This document shows positions 1 through 11,812 of a DNA stretch of 64,000 bases, one piece after another. Made by a program: the position numbers and the translations under genes. A model generated the notes under the pieces. The model was not told the DNA's origin and made no database searches. It saw only the letters and a program-made list of their open reading frames with translations. The stretch lies in NCBI RefSeq assembly GCF_040214835.1, contig NZ_CP157874.1:1120001-1184000 (forward strand). The letters are read 5' to 3'. This DNA comes from Pseudomonas asiatica (lineage in GTDB: Bacteria > Pseudomonadota > Gammaproteobacteria > Pseudomonadales > Pseudomonadaceae). Numbering within the stretch: the stretch's first letter is position 1; the number at the start of each line of letters is the position of its first letter.

Positions 1-398
1 TTGAAGCTGCGGGTGCGCAATTCGTCGTTACCCCTGGCATTACCCAGGACATTCTCGAAGCCGGTGTGGACAGCGCGATCCCGCTGCTGCCAGGCATCAG
101 CACACCGTCCGAAATCATGATGGGCTACGCCCTGGGCTACCGCCGCTTCAAGCTGTTCCCGGCGGAGATCAGCGGCGGCGTGGCGGCGATCAAGGCCTTT
201 GGCGGCCCGTTCGGCGATATTCGTTTCTGCCCTACGGGCGGTGTGAACCCGGCCAACGTGCGCAATTACATGGCGCTGCCCAATGTGATGTGCGTGGGTG
301 GTACCTGGATGCTCGACAGCAGCTGGATCAAGAACGGCGACTGGGCGCGGATCGAAGCGTGCAGCGCGGAGGCGATGGTGCTGCTGGACGCCAACTGA
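1..398 (+). CDS. eda: 2-keto-3-deoxy-6-phosphogluconate aldolase, 3' part
   Basis: C-terminal part (about 131 codons, frame opening at base 3) of the class I aldolase that splits 2-keto-3-deoxy-6-phosphogluconate into pyruvate and glyceraldehyde 3-phosphate, the last step of the Entner-Doudoroff pathway. Visible family signatures are FVVTPGI near the window edge, the Schiff-base lysine segment RRFKLFPAE, and the phosphate-binding stretch RFCPTGGVNP. The start lies upstream of the window. A terminator follows directly, so this is the end of its transcription unit. In pseudomonads eda usually follows glucose-catabolism genes, which cannot be seen here. Confidence 0.93.
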   Translation, partial: EAAGAQFVVTPGITQDILEAGVDSAIPLLPGISTPSEIMMGYALGYRRFKLFPAEISGGVAAIKAFGGPFGDIRFCPTGGVNPANVRNYMALPNVMCVGGTWMLDSSWIKNGDWARIEACSAEAMVLLDAN

Positions 399-423
399 AT
401 TTGTTGTGTGCTTTACGGCTTGT

Positions 424-451
424 GGGGCGCTTGGTCGGCGCCCCTTTTTTT
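424..451 (+). terminator. Rho-independent terminator of eda
   Basis: GGGGCG and CGCCCC arms around a nine-base loop, followed at once by a run of seven T, 26 bases after the eda stop codon. Confidence 0.8.
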
Positions 452-476
452 GCCTGGAGATCTTGCAGCGCTTGTA

Positions 477-574
477 CCGGCCCTTTCGCGGGTGAACCCG
501 CTCCCACAGGTACTTTACAGATGCTGAGTGCAGCGCGATCCCTGTGGGAGCGGGTTCACCCGCGAAGAGGCCGG
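477..574. repeat. REP pair (head-to-head)
   Basis: Two inverted 34-bp REP units (477-510 and 541-574). Each has a GGCC..TTCGCGGGTGAACCCG core ending in CTCCCACAGG, and 30 bases separate them. This is the common intergenic palindrome of the P. putida group. It lies between the convergent ends of eda and leuA. Confidence 0.9.
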
Positions 575-585
575 CACAGGCCAAC

Positions 586-615
586 AAAAAAGCCCGCATC
601 AAACGATGCGGGCTT
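586..615 (-). terminator. Rho-independent terminator of leuA
   Basis: Read on the minus strand, a perfect nine-base stem (GCCCGCATC with GATGCGGGC) around a four-base loop is followed by six T. It lies about 20 bases past the leuA stop codon. Confidence 0.85.
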
Positions 616-636
616 CCTCATTCATTGCGGCACGGC

Positions 637-2310
637 TCAGGCCGCCTTGGCTTCCTGCAGGCTCAGCGAGCGGTTCAGCGCGCTGAACAGTGCCTTGAAG
701 CTGGCCGTGGTGATGTTTTCATCGATACCCACACCATGCACCGGGCGGCCACCGGCCACGCGCAGTTCGATATAGGCCGCGGCCTTGGCATTGGTACCGG
801 CGCCAATGGCATGCTCGTTGTAGTCCATGATCTCCACGGCAATCGGCAGGCCGGCCACCAGTGCTTCCAGTGCGCCGTTGCCCTTGCCGCGCCAGTGCAG
901 GGTGGTTTCGCCTTCACCGGCGACTTCCACTTCCACGGCGCTGTGGCCGTTCTCTTCCTGCAGGCGGTGGCTGACCAGCGCGTACGGGGCGTTGGCCTGG
1001 AGGTATTCCTTGTGCAGCAGGCTGTAGATCTGCTGGGCGGTCATTTCCAGGCCCAGGCGGTCGGTTTCACCCTGTACTACCTGGCTGAACTCGATCTGCA
1101 TGCGGCGCGGCAGGCTGATGCCGTATTCCTGCTCGAGCAGGTAGGTGATGCCGCCTTTGCCCGACTGGCTGTTGACGCGGATTACCGCCTCGTAGCTGCG
1201 GCCGATGTCGGCCGGGTCGATCGGCAAGTAAGGCACTTCCCACAGCTCGCCTTCCTGCTGCTTGGCGAAGCCCTTGCGGATGGCATCCTGGTGCGAGCCG
1301 GAGAACGCGGTGTGGACCAGGTCGCCCACGTACGGGTGGCGTGGGTGCACCGGCAGCTGGTTGCACTCTTCGACCACCTTGCGCACGCCGTCGATGTCGG
1401 AGAAGTCCAGCAGCGGGTCGATGCCCTGGGTGTAGAGGTTCAACGCCAGGGTCACCAGGTCGACGTTACCGGTACGCTCGCCGTTGCCGAACAGGCAGCC
1501 TTCGGCGCGATCGGCACCGGCCATCAGGCCCAGTTCGGTGGCGGCAATGCCGGTGCCACGGTCGTTGTGGCAGTGCAGGCTGATGATCACGCTGTCGCGA
1601 CGGCTGACATTACGGCAGAACCATTCGATCTGGTCGGCGTAGATGTTCGGGGTGGACACTTCCACGGTGGCCGGCAGGTTGAGGATGATCTTGTGCTCGG
1701 GGGTAGGGTTCCACACCTCGATGACCGCGTCGCAGACTTCCTTGGCGAACTCCATCTCGGTGGCGCTGAAGGTTTCCGGCGAGTACTGGAAAGTCCACTG
1801 GGTTTCCGGCTGCTGGGCGGCGTACTTGACGAACAGCTTGGCCGCGTTCACCGCGATGTCCTTCACGCCTTGCTTGTCCTGGTTGAAGACGATGCGGCGG
1901 AACGACGGGCTGGTGGCGTTGTACAGGTGGACGATGGCCTTCTTCGCCCCGCGCAGCGACTCGAAGGTGCGGGCGATGAGGTCTTCACGGGCCTGGGTGA
2001 GCACCTGGATGGTGGTGTCGTCCGGGATGTGGCCGTCTTCGATCAGCATGCGCACGAAATCGAAATCGGTCTGCGAAGCGGATGGGAACGAGGCTTCGAT
2101 TTCCTTCACGCCAACCTGCACCAGGGTCTTCCAGAAGCGCAGTTTCTTCTCCGAATCCATTGGCTCGATCAGCGACTGGTTGCCATCACGCAGGTCGGAG
2201 CTGCACCAGATTGGCGCGGCGGTGATGGTCTTCGACGGCCAGGTACGGTCAGGCAGGTCGATGGTCGGGAAAGCGCGGTATTTCTTCGAAGGGTCTTTGA
2301 GCATGGTCAT
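637..2310 (-). CDS. leuA: 2-isopropylmalate synthase
   Basis: Condenses acetyl-CoA with 2-ketoisovalerate, the committed step of leucine synthesis. The 557-residue product is the long form typical of pseudomonads. The TIM-barrel start [11 protein letters not shown] near residue 38 and the HCHNDRGTG metal-binding segment near residue 246 are clear. The C-terminal third carries the regulatory LeuA dimer domain that binds leucine in the family. The ATG is preceded by AAGGA on the minus strand. Upstream lies a short leucine-rich open frame (2386-2463) that may be an attenuator. Long open frames on the opposite strand are GC-driven shadows. Confidence 0.97.
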   Translation of the reverse strand: MTMLKDPSKKYRAFPTIDLPDRTWPSKTITAAPIWCSSDLRDGNQSLIEPMDSEKKLRFWKTLVQVGVKEIEASFPSASQTDFDFVRMLIEDGHIPDDTTIQVLTQAREDLIARTFESLRGAKKAIVHLYNATSPSFRRIVFNQDKQGVKDIAVNAAKLFVKYAAQQPETQWTFQYSPETFSATEMEFAKEVCDAVIEVWNPTPEHKIILNLPATVEVSTPNIYADQIEWFCRNVSRRDSVIISLHCHNDRGTGIAATELGLMAGADRAEGCLFGNGERTGNVDLVTLALNLYTQGIDPLLDFSDIDGVRKVVEECNQLPVHPRHPYVGDLVHTAFSGSHQDAIRKGFAKQQEGELWEVPYLPIDPADIGRSYEAVIRVNSQSGKGGITYLLEQEYGISLPRRMQIEFSQVVQGETDRLGLEMTAQQIYSLLHKEYLQANAPYALVSHRLQEENGHSAVEVEVAGEGETTLHWRGKGNGALEALVAGLPIAVEIMDYNEHAIGAGTNAKAAAYIELRVAGGRPVHGVGIDENITTASFKALFSALNRSLSLQEAKAA

Positions 2311-2385
2311 GGAAGCAATCCTTTTGTGTGCGGCCGAGATCGGGCCTGCCGAGCGATAACGAGATGAAAGGCGAGGCGACGCGAT

Positions 2386-2463
2386 TCAGCCTGGTAGTCG
2401 GGCGCTGACCAGGCAGAGGCTGCGATGTTGTCGGAGCAGGATGAGGGTGCTGAAGGTTTTCAT
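2386..2463 (-). CDS. candidate leucine-rich leader peptide of leuA
   Basis: A 25-codon frame starting with ATG and ending in TGA, 75 bases before the leuA start codon on the same strand. It begins MKTFSTLILLRQ and ends LVSARLPG: six leucines, one isoleucine and one valine in 25 residues. The last codons can fold into a hairpin (GCCTGGT with ACCAGGC) that reaches the stop codon. No classical terminator with a T run was found before leuA, so a translational or Rho-dependent mechanism is as likely as transcription attenuation. That it is translated and regulatory is inference from position and composition. Confidence 0.6.
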   Translation of the reverse strand: MKTFSTLILLRQHRSLCLVSARLPG

Positions 2464-2637
2464 GCCTTCAACCCTAACCAGTGGGGTGGGGGATGGCAAG
2501 CGTTCAGGAAAAATTGAGAGGAATGCTTAAAAAAAGCTTATAGGCGAGATTTTATAGCAGGAAAGCAAGGCTGGCTTCTTGATTGTTGCGCAGTATTTTT
2601 CGATGGCGCAACACAGTTGAACTGATGTCGACTGTGC

Positions 2638-2715
2638 TGGCCCTTTCGCGGGTGAACCCGCTCCCACAGGTGCAGCGCCATCCCTGTGGGAGCGGGTTTA
2701 CCCGCGAAAAGGCCG
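2638..2715. repeat. REP pair (head-to-head)
   Basis: Inverted REP units at 2638-2670 and 2682-2715, separated by about 11 bases. They lie between the upstream region of leuA and the stop codon of the M23 peptidase gene. Confidence 0.88.
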
Positions 2716-2733
2716 GCACAGGCAGTACCGCTC

Positions 2734-3561
2734 TCAGGGCTGGAACGCGCCAATGAAAATCGCCGGATCCACCCGCGCATCGTTCAGGCTGACGTTCCAG
2801 TGCATGTGCGGCCCGGTAGCCCGCCCGGTCGAGCCCACACGCCCCACCACCTCGCCCCGGCGCAGCTGCTGCCCCACCTGCACATCGATCTTCGACATAT
2901 GGCAGAACATGCTGATAAAGCCCTGCCCGTGGTCGACGAACACTGTACGGCCATTGAAGAAGTAATCGCCCACCAGGATCACCTTGCCATTGGCCGGGGT
3001 CTTGATCGGCGTGCCGGCCGGCACCGCGAAGTCCAGCCCGGCATGCGGGTTGCGTTCTTCGCCATTGAAGAAACGGCGCACGCCGAACTTGCTCGACAGC
3101 GGGCCACTGACCGGCTTGTCGAGGATCAGGTTGCTCGGCAGGGTCGGGCTGAAGCTGCGATAGGCCTTGATCTGCTCGGCCAGCTCACGATCGATGCGCT
3201 TGAGGTCGGCCGGGTTCGGGTTGACCTGGCGTGTGTTCTTCAGGGTGATGCGCTGCTCGGGGTATTTCTTGCTACCGACCGTGAAGGGCAGGGTACGGCC
3301 GTCCTGGCTCAGCACCGCGGTGCCGGGCTTCTGGGTCAGCGGGATGCCAACGATGGCCAGCCAGTTGTCCTGCTCTTTCACCACCAGCACCGGCTTGCCG
3401 TCGAAGCGGGCGCTGGGCGCGCTGGCGGCGGGGCCGAGGTCGACCACCGCCACGCCGCCGGGTACCGGCTTGTTCAGCGTGCGGGTGATGTAGCTGGCCT
3501 GGGCGCCGCCGGCCAGCAGCAGGAGGGAAAGGGCAAGCAGGGGCGCGAGCAGGCGGGGCAT
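2734..3561 (-). CDS. M23 family metallopeptidase, exported
   Basis: A 275-residue protein with an N-terminal signal peptide (MPRLLAPLLALSLLLLAGGAQA) and a C-terminal LytM/peptidase M23 domain. The zinc ligands are visible as HAGLD (His173, Asp177) and the C-terminal HMHW. Family members cut peptidoglycan cross-links or activate amidases in the periplasm. The long middle region before the catalytic domain matches the usual Pseudomonas form of this protein. It sits four bases after xseA on the same strand and is probably co-transcribed. Which bond it cuts cannot be told from sequence. Confidence 0.9.
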   Translation of the reverse strand: MPRLLAPLLALSLLLLAGGAQASYITRTLNKPVPGGVAVVDLGPAASAPSARFDGKPVLVVKEQDNWLAIVGIPLTQKPGTAVLSQDGRTLPFTVGSKKYPEQRITLKNTRQVNPNPADLKRIDRELAEQIKAYRSFSPTLPSNLILDKPVSGPLSSKFGVRRFFNGEERNPHAGLDFAVPAGTPIKTPANGKVILVGDYFFNGRTVFVDHGQGFISMFCHMSKIDVQVGQQLRRGEVVGRVGSTGRATGPHMHWNVSLNDARVDPAIFIGAFQP

Positions 3562-3564
3562 GTG

Positions 3565-4944
3565 TCAGTCCAGAAGTGAGAGGGTGACCGGGGTCAGGTG
3601 GTTGTCTTCGACCCGCACCAACAGCTCGCCTTCGTTCAGGCGGGCGGTCAGGCGCTGGCCATTGCGGGTCTGTTCGGCGTTGCGGATGGCCTGGCCCTGT
3701 TCGTCCAGCAGGATGCTGTAGCCGCGGGCGATGGTGGCCAGCGGGCTGACCACCTGCAGCGTCTGCAACTGGGCCTGGAAGCGCTGGCGGCGGTCCTTGA
3801 GCACCTCGCGCATGGCCCGTGGCAGGCGCTCGGCCAGGCTGTCCAGGCGTTGGCCCAGCAGTTTCAGGGTGCGCCCCGGGTGCTGCGCGGCGAGGCGGGT
3901 GTCCAGGCGTGCCAGGCGCTCGTGGCGCTGGTTGAGGTTGAGCATGAACGCGCGGCGCAGGCGCATGTCCAGGTCGTCCAGGCGTTGGGCCTGCTGGCGC
4001 AGGCGCTCGCCCGGGTGGCGCAGGCGCCGGGTCAGCGACTCCAGGCGCAGGCGGTCGTGGGTCAGGCGGTTCTGCATGCGCAGCAGCAGGCGCCGTTGCA
4101 GGCCATCCAGGCGTTGCTGCAGGCCACTGTTGTCGGGGGCCAGCAGCTCGGCGGCAGCAGAGGGTGTGGGCGCGCGCACGTCGGCGACAAAGTCGCTGAT
4201 CGAGACATCGGTCTCATGGCCCACGGCGCTGACAATCGGCGTGACACAGGCGGCCACGGCCCGCGCCACGGCTTCTTCGTTGAAGCACCACAGGTCTTCC
4301 AGCGAGCCGCCGCCCCGGGCCAGGATCAGCGCATCGAACCCCAGGCTATCGGCCAGGCGGATGGCGCGCACGATCTGTGCAATGGCTTCGCGGCCCTGTA
4401 CTGCGGTGGGGATCAGGTTCAGCTCCACCTGCGGGGCGCGGCGACCGAACACACTGATGATGTCGCGGATCACGGCTCCGGTGGGCGAGGTGATGATGCC
4501 GATGCGCTGCGGGTGGGCTGGCAGCGGCTGCTTGCGTTCGGCGCTGAACAGCCCCTCGGCACCGAGCTTTTCCTTCAGTGCTTCGAAGGCCAGGCGCAAG
4601 GCGCCATCACCGGCCGGCTCGACGGTGTCGAGAATCAGCTGGTAGTCGCCACGCCCTTCGAACAGCGAAACCTTGCCGCGTACCCGCACCGCCAGGCCGT
4701 CGCGCAGGGCCTGGCGCACCCGTGTGGCGTTCTGCCGGAACAGCGCGCAACGCACCTGTGCGCCGCTGTCCTTGAGGGTGAAGTACATGTGGCCGGACGC
4801 CGGGCGGGCGAGGTTGGAAATCTCGCCTTCCACCCACACGCTGCGGAACACGTCTTCCAGCAGCACGCGGGCGCGGCCGTTGAGTTGGCTGACGGTAAGG
4901 ACCTCGCGGTCCAGGCCGAGTCGTTCGAAAGGGTCTCTGATCAT
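3565..4944 (-). CDS. xseA: exodeoxyribonuclease VII large subunit
   Basis: Large subunit of the nuclease that degrades single-stranded DNA to oligonucleotides. An N-terminal OB-fold domain (starting LTVSQLNGRARVLLED and including WVEGEISNL) is followed by the catalytic region with GIITSPTGAVIRDI and ARGGGSLEDLW, then an arginine-rich coiled coil. I place the start at the Met of MIRDPFERLGL (459 residues), not at the upstream in-frame Met, because that is where family homology begins. The M23 gene follows four bases downstream. The small subunit XseB is not in this window. Confidence 0.95.
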   Translation of the reverse strand: MIRDPFERLGLDREVLTVSQLNGRARVLLEDVFRSVWVEGEISNLARPASGHMYFTLKDSGAQVRCALFRQNATRVRQALRDGLAVRVRGKVSLFEGRGDYQLILDTVEPAGDGALRLAFEALKEKLGAEGLFSAERKQPLPAHPQRIGIITSPTGAVIRDIISVFGRRAPQVELNLIPTAVQGREAIAQIVRAIRLADSLGFDALILARGGGSLEDLWCFNEEAVARAVAACVTPIVSAVGHETDVSISDFVADVRAPTPSAAAELLAPDNSGLQQRLDGLQRRLLLRMQNRLTHDRLRLESLTRRLRHPGERLRQQAQRLDDLDMRLRRAFMLNLNQRHERLARLDTRLAAQHPGRTLKLLGQRLDSLAERLPRAMREVLKDRRQRFQAQLQTLQVVSPLATIARGYSILLDEQGQAIRNAEQTRNGQRLTARLNEGELLVRVEDNHLTPVTLSLLD

Positions 4945-4983
4945 GGCGGGCATCATAAAGGACATCGGCCCCGGTTGTCTGTC

Positions 4984-5087
4984 CCGGCCCTATCGCCGGC
5001 AAGCCGGCTCCCACAGGTTTCGCGCTGGCTTGGGCCTCATGCTGTCCCTGTGGGAGCCGGCCCAGCCCTTTGGGCTGCGCTGTCGCG
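4984..5087. repeat. REP pair, right arm degenerate
   Basis: The left unit 4984-5017 has the variant core ATCGCCGGCAAGCCGGCT. The right unit begins at about 5046 with CCCTGTGGGAGCCGG and then diverges. This and the next pair fill the 310-base gap between xseA and the LysR gene, in which I see no gene. Confidence 0.75.
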
Positions 5088-5118
5088 TAGATAACTGAAA
5101 GTGCAAGCAGTCCGCATA

Positions 5119-5209
5119 CCCTGTGGGAGCGGCTTTAGCCGCGAAGAATCCAACGCGGTGCATGCCACCGGCTGCGCCGGTGTTCGCGGCTAAAGCCGCT
5201 CCCACAGGG
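5119..5209. repeat. REP pair (tail-to-tail)
   Basis: Units 5119-5146 and 5182-5209 with core GCGGCTTTAGCCGCGAA in inverted orientation. Between them lies a smaller inverted sequence, CACCGGCTGCGCCGGTG. Confidence 0.88.
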
Positions 5210-5254
5210 CACCTGCTAATTCCAGTTATGTGCAGTTCTATGGGGGCAGGCCCT

Positions 5255-6133
5255 TCAGGCCTGCATCGCCGTCACGAACTGGCGCACCATCGAGCCTGCA
5301 TCCCGCCTGCAAGCCATTGCCACAGTACTCTCACACCCTCCTTCCAGCGCCACGAAGCTGACTGAGGGGGGCGCAATCTCACGCATGCATTCCGGCAGCA
5401 ATGCCACCCCAAACTCCGCCTGAATCAGCTGCAACTGGGTGGTCTTGCGCGACAGCACCTGCGCCGCGCGCGGGAAAAAGCCTGCCTCCATGCACATCGA
5501 GGCCGACAGGTAGCTCAGCCCGCCACGGTCCCGGTGCGGAATGGAAATGAAGCGCTCTTCCCGCAGTTGTTCCAGTCTCACCTGTGGCGCGCTGGCCAAG
5601 GGGTGCGCGGCGGCGACCGCCAGCAGCAGGGGTTCGCTGAACAGTTCATGCAGCACCACCCCTTCATGCTGGCGCAGCACCGGCAAGCGCAGCAGGCCGA
5701 TATCCAACCGCCCGGCAGCGATATCCTCCAGTTGCGCCTCCGACGACTGCTGGGCAATTTCCAGCGAAACCCCTGGGTTGTCGCGCAAGTAGCCGCCCAG
5801 GCGAGCCAGCAACGGGCCGGTCAGCGGTACGGTACTGGAGTGGTTCAGGCGCAGGCTGCCCTGCAACCCTTCGCCAATATCGCGGGTAACCCTCTCGGCC
5901 TGCGCCAGGTCGGCCAGCAAGCGCCGCGCCCGTTCCAGGAAAGCCTGGCCAGCCAGTGTCAGGCGCGGCAGGCGCGCGGTGCGTTCGAACAGCGGCGTGC
6001 CCAGTTGCTGCTCCAATTCCTTGATCTGCCGGCTCAGCGCCGACTGGGCGATGTACAGCCGCTCGGCGGCAGCGCTGAAGCTGCCGCATTCGGCGATTTC
6101 CACGAAGTAACGCAATTGGCGGATCGACGTCAT
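5255..6133 (-). CDS. LysR family transcriptional regulator
   Basis: A 292-residue LysR-type regulator. The N-terminal winged helix-turn-helix starts MTSIRQLRYFVEIAECGSFS and continues AAERLYIAQSALSRQIKELE (to about residue 40). A periplasmic-binding-like effector domain follows. It is divergent from the TauE/SafE permease gene with about 97 bases between start codons, the usual arrangement for a regulator of the neighbouring gene. The inducer is not evident. Confidence 0.9.
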   Translation of the reverse strand: MTSIRQLRYFVEIAECGSFSAAAERLYIAQSALSRQIKELEQQLGTPLFERTARLPRLTLAGQAFLERARRLLADLAQAERVTRDIGEGLQGSLRLNHSSTVPLTGPLLARLGGYLRDNPGVSLEIAQQSSEAQLEDIAAGRLDIGLLRLPVLRQHEGVVLHELFSEPLLLAVAAAHPLASAPQVRLEQLREERFISIPHRDRGGLSYLSASMCMEAGFFPRAAQVLSRKTTQLQLIQAEFGVALLPECMREIAPPSVSFVALEGGCESTVAMACRRDAGSMVRQFVTAMQA

Positions 6134-6230
6134 GTCATGCCTTTTCGAGATGAGTGTGGCGACAAAGGCATATTAGTCGGCATGGCTCATGGCTGGCTAA
6201 CCTTTGCCTGTCTTCCCAGGAACTGCTGCC

Positions 6231-6986
6231 ATGCTCGCCCAACTGTCGTTTTCCGGCCTTGACTGGCTGCCCATCCTGCTTGGTGTTGGCGCTGCCTACA
6301 TCGTCTTCGGCATCGCCGGTTTCGGCACCGCGCTGGTGGCCGGCCCAGTGCTGATCCACTTCATGCCGCTGTCGCGGATCATCCCGCTGCTGGTGCTGCT
6401 GGACTTCGTCGCCGCCTTCGGCAACCTGCTGCCCTCGCGCCGCGATGTCGTACGCGGCGAACTGCTGCGGCTGCTGCCGTTCATGGCCATTGGCTGCACG
6501 CTGGGCGTGGTATTCCTGCTACAGCTGAAGTCCGACCTGTTGCTGCTGCTGATGGGCCTGTTCGTCACGGCCTATGCCCTGTACGGGCTGGCGGTGAAGG
6601 TGCGGCCGGCCAGTTTGTCGGGTTTCTGGGCAATGCCGATGGGCACGGCAGGCGGGCTGTTCGGTGCCTTGTTCGGCAGCGGCGGCTTCCTTTATGCCCT
6701 GTACCTGAGCGCGCGGCTGGAGGTGAAGGAACAGGTGCGCGCTACCCAGAGCGCGCTGATCAGTTGCAGTACGGTGGTGCGCCTGACACTGTTCCTGATC
6801 GCAGGCGTCTATGCCGACCAGAACCTGCTGCTGCTCGCCGCCTGCCTGTTGCCGGTCATGCTCGTCGGCCTCTGGGTAGGGCGCAGGCTCACCCACCGGC
6901 TGTCCCGCGAAGCTTTCGTGCGCCTGGTCACCTGGCTGGTGCTGGCCAGCGGCCTGGCGCTGATCGGTCGCTACCTGAGCGCCTGA
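6231..6986 (+). CDS. TauE/SafE family permease (putative anion or organosulfonate exporter)
   Basis: A 251-residue integral membrane protein with about eight hydrophobic segments and the family pattern of two half-repeats (GIAGFGTALVAGP and GGLFGALFGSGGFLYALYL). Family members are linked to export of sulfite, sulfoacetate or related anions. The start chosen is the ATG at 6231, preceded by AGGA. An in-frame TTG upstream is less likely. It is transcribed away from the LysR gene, which probably controls it. The substrate is unknown. Confidence 0.85.
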   Translation: MLAQLSFSGLDWLPILLGVGAAYIVFGIAGFGTALVAGPVLIHFMPLSRIIPLLVLLDFVAAFGNLLPSRRDVVRGELLRLLPFMAIGCTLGVVFLLQLKSDLLLLLMGLFVTAYALYGLAVKVRPASLSGFWAMPMGTAGGLFGALFGSGGFLYALYLSARLEVKEQVRATQSALISCSTVVRLTLFLIAGVYADQNLLLLAACLLPVMLVGLWVGRRLTHRLSREAFVRLVTWLVLASGLALIGRYLSA

Positions 6987-7038
6987 GCAGGCGGTAGAAT
7001 TGCGCCAATACCGCAGTTTTTTCAGGCTTGTCCCGTTC

Positions 7039-9152
<2,114 letters not shown>

Positions 9153-9173
9153 GGCTTCAAGCAATACAAGCAT

Positions 9174-9197
9174 GCGGGGCTGTCATGACAGCCCCGC
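9174..9197 (+). terminator. perfect hairpin between guaB and guaA
   Basis: A 24-base perfect palindrome (GCGGGGCTGTCA then TGACAGCCCCGC) with no T run after it. It looks like an intercistronic stem that could stabilise guaB mRNA or partly end transcription, rather than a full terminator. Confidence 0.5.
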
Positions 9198-9230
9198 GTC
9201 GTTTCCGATTTCCACTGACGAGATTGAGTC

Positions 9231-10808
9231 ATGGCCCTCGACATTCACGCTCACCGCATCCTGATCCTCGATTTCGGTTCCCAGTACACCCAGCTGATCG
9301 CCCGCCGCGTGCGCGAAATCGGCGTGTACTGCGAGCTGCATCCGTTCGACATGGACGATGAAGCGATCCGCGAATTCAACCCGCGCGGCATCATCCTCGC
9401 CGGCGGCCCCGAGTCGGTCCACGAAGCCAACAGCCCGCGCGCCCCGCAGGCGGTGTTCGACCTGAACGTACCCGTGCTGGGCATCTGCTACGGCATGCAG
9501 ACCATGGCCGAGCAGATGGGCGGCAAGGTCGAAGGTTCCGACCTGCGTGAATTCGGTTATGCCCGCGTGGACGTGGTCGGCAAGAGCCGCCTGCTCGACG
9601 GCATCGAAGACCACATCGACGCCGACGGCGTACTGGGCCTGGACGTGTGGATGAGCCACGGCGACAAGGTCACCCAGATGCCGGGCAACTTCCACGTGCT
9701 GGCCAGCACCCCGAGCTGCCCGATCGCCGGCATGTTCGACGACGCGCGCGGCTACTACGGCGTGCAGTTCCACCCGGAAGTGACCCACACCAAGCAGGGC
9801 GGTCGCATCCTGTCCCGCTTCGTGCAGGACATCTGCGGCTGTGAAGCCCTGTGGACTCCGTCCAACATCGTCGAAGACGCCATTGCCCAGGTGCGTGAGC
9901 AGGTTGGTTCGGCCAACGTCCTGCTTGGCCTGTCCGGCGGCGTCGACAGCTCCGTTGTTGCCGCACTGCTGCACCGCGCCATTGGCGACCAGCTGACTTG
10001 CGTATTCGTCGACAACGGCCTGCTGCGCCTGCACGAAGGCGACCAGGTGATGGCCATGTTCAAGGAGAACATGGGCGTCAAGGTCATCCGCGCCGACGCT
10101 GAAAAGCAGTTCCTCGACAACCTGGCCGGCGAAGCCGACCCGGAGAAGAAGCGCAAGATCATTGGCCGCACCTTCATCGACGTGTTCGATGCCGAAGCCA
10201 GCAAGCTGGAAAACATCCAGTTCCTCGCCCAGGGCACCATCTACCCGGACGTGATCGAATCGGCTGGCGCCAAGAGCGGCAAGGCCCACGTGATCAAGTC
10301 GCACCACAACGTCGGTGGCCTGCCTGAGGAAATGAACCTCAAGCTGGTCGAGCCGCTGCGTGAACTGTTCAAGGACGAAGTGCGCAAGATCGGCCTGGAG
10401 CTGGGCCTGCCGTACGACATGGTCTACCGCCACCCGTTCCCGGGCCCGGGCCTGGGCGTGCGTATCCTCGGTGAAGTGAAGAAGGAATACGCCGACATCC
10501 TGCGTCGCGCCGACCACATCTTCATCGAAGAGCTGCGCAAGGCCGACTGGTACCACAAGACCAGCCAGGCATTCGTGGTGTTCCAGCCGGTCAAGTCGGT
10601 TGGCGTCGTTGGCGACGGCCGTCGCTACGCCTGGGTCGTGGCCCTGCGTGCCGTCGAGACCGTGGACTTCATGACCGCGCGCTGGGCACACCTGCCGTAC
10701 GAGCTGCTGGAAACCGTCAGCGGCCGTATCATCAACGAAATCGACGGTATCTCGCGCGTTACCTACGACGTGTCGAGCAAGCCGCCAGCGACCATCGAGT
10801 GGGAATGA
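9231..10808 (+). CDS. guaA: GMP synthase (glutamine-hydrolysing)
   Basis: Converts XMP to GMP using ATP and ammonia from glutamine. The 525-residue protein has an N-terminal class I glutamine amidotransferase domain with catalytic Cys86 in GICYGMQTM and the His/Glu segment FHPEVTHT. The ATP pyrophosphatase domain carries the P-loop LSGGVDSS near residue 235. A C-terminal dimerisation domain ends PPATIEWE, the invariant terminus of the family. It follows guaB and ends at a strong terminator. Confidence 0.98.
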   Translation: MALDIHAHRILILDFGSQYTQLIARRVREIGVYCELHPFDMDDEAIREFNPRGIILAGGPESVHEANSPRAPQAVFDLNVPVLGICYGMQTMAEQMGGKVEGSDLREFGYARVDVVGKSRLLDGIEDHIDADGVLGLDVWMSHGDKVTQMPGNFHVLASTPSCPIAGMFDDARGYYGVQFHPEVTHTKQGGRILSRFVQDICGCEALWTPSNIVEDAIAQVREQVGSANVLLGLSGGVDSSVVAALLHRAIGDQLTCVFVDNGLLRLHEGDQVMAMFKENMGVKVIRADAEKQFLDNLAGEADPEKKRKIIGRTFIDVFDAEASKLENIQFLAQGTIYPDVIESAGAKSGKAHVIKSHHNVGGLPEEMNLKLVEPLRELFKDEVRKIGLELGLPYDMVYRHPFPGPGLGVRILGEVKKEYADILRRADHIFIEELRKADWYHKTSQAFVVFQPVKSVGVVGDGRRYAWVVALRAVETVDFMTARWAHLPYELLETVSGRIINEIDGISRVTYDVSSKPPATIEWE

Positions 10809-10827
10809 TCCCGCCTCGCGGTTAATG

Positions 10828-10859
10828 AAACGGGCCTGCATTGCAGGCCCGTTTTTTTT
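10828..10859 (+). terminator. Rho-independent terminator of guaBA
   Basis: AAACGGGCCTGC and GCAGGCCCGTTT arms with a two-base loop, continued by T residues (eight in all), 20 bases after the guaA stop. It also lies just past the 3' end of the convergent AraC gene and could serve both. Confidence 0.88.
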
Positions 10860-10867
10860 GCCAAACC

Positions 10868-11812
10868 CTACTCGGCCCCGGGAGAATGCCCGAAATACGC
10901 CTTGTAGGCATGGCAGAAATTGGCAGGGTTGGCGTAGCCGACATGGTATGCAACCTGCGATACCTGCCATCGACGCTCCAGCAGAAGGGCGCGGGCCAGT
11001 TCCATTCTTTGTTGCCGAACGTATTGCAGGAGCGACCGGCCGTATTCGTGGCTGAACGCGCGGCGCATGGTGGTTTCGCTCACCCCCAATTGGCGAGCGA
11101 GGGCTGCAGCAGTGGGCGGGGCGTTCAGGTTTTCGTCGAGCTGGCGGCGCGTTTCAACGGCCAGATCGCGGCGCCCCCGGTCCTGAATCTTCTCGGCAGA
11201 CCTGTGCCCGATCAGGTGGCTGGCCAGCTCCAGCACGATGGCCAGGCTCAGGCTCTCGCAATGCAGGCGCCTGAGCCCGCCGGTGTAGGGCGACAGATAG
11301 AGCTGCTGGAACAGGCGGCTTACCGCTGGGCACTGCGGCAACTGGTCGAAGCGCATGCCATCGGCGACCAGCGCCAGCAGAGGCTTCAGCTGCGCGTCGT
11401 CACGGGCCAGCTCGTGCAGGTAATCGCCAGCAATACGTACCCCGGCCATACGGGCGTGACTGTTGGCGGGCAATTGGTCCTGCGCCTCCAGGCTTTCACC
11501 AAGGCCCAGCATGTGCAATTGGCCAGAGGCATAACTGTTGAGCCTTCCGTCCACCGTGTGCTGCCACGCCCCGTCGAACACCTGCACGATGCACAGGCTT
11601 TGCGGCAGCACTTTGTCGATCTTCAGCGGCTCCGGAAATTGCAGGTTGCAATCGAAGTACTGCAACCCGTCGTGTACCGTCTGCGCCCGATAGTGGCCGG
11701 ACGCGCTGCCCATCACCCGCGCGCTGTTCGCGTCCAGCACACCGGCCTCGGCGAGTGAGCCGGGGCTATCGAATGAAAAGTCGGTGTCGAGGTAGGGGCT
11801 GATCGATCGCAT
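10868..11812 (-). CDS. AraC family transcriptional regulator
   Basis: A 314-residue regulator with an N-terminal effector or dimerisation region of about 210 residues and a C-terminal double helix-turn-helix (AALARQLGVSETTMRRAF, then VSQVAYHVGYANPANF and the AraC signature ending YFGHSP). It is divergent from the four-gene envelope cluster that begins at 11990, and the 177-base gap between them should hold both promoters. It is therefore a candidate regulator of that cluster. The ligand is unknown. Confidence 0.88.
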   Translation of the reverse strand: MRSISPYLDTDFSFDSPGSLAEAGVLDANSARVMGSASGHYRAQTVHDGLQYFDCNLQFPEPLKIDKVLPQSLCIVQVFDGAWQHTVDGRLNSYASGQLHMLGLGESLEAQDQLPANSHARMAGVRIAGDYLHELARDDAQLKPLLALVADGMRFDQLPQCPAVSRLFQQLYLSPYTGGLRRLHCESLSLAIVLELASHLIGHRSAEKIQDRGRRDLAVETRRQLDENLNAPPTAAALARQLGVSETTMRRAFSHEYGRSLLQYVRQQRMELARALLLERRWQVSQVAYHVGYANPANFCHAYKAYFGHSPGAE

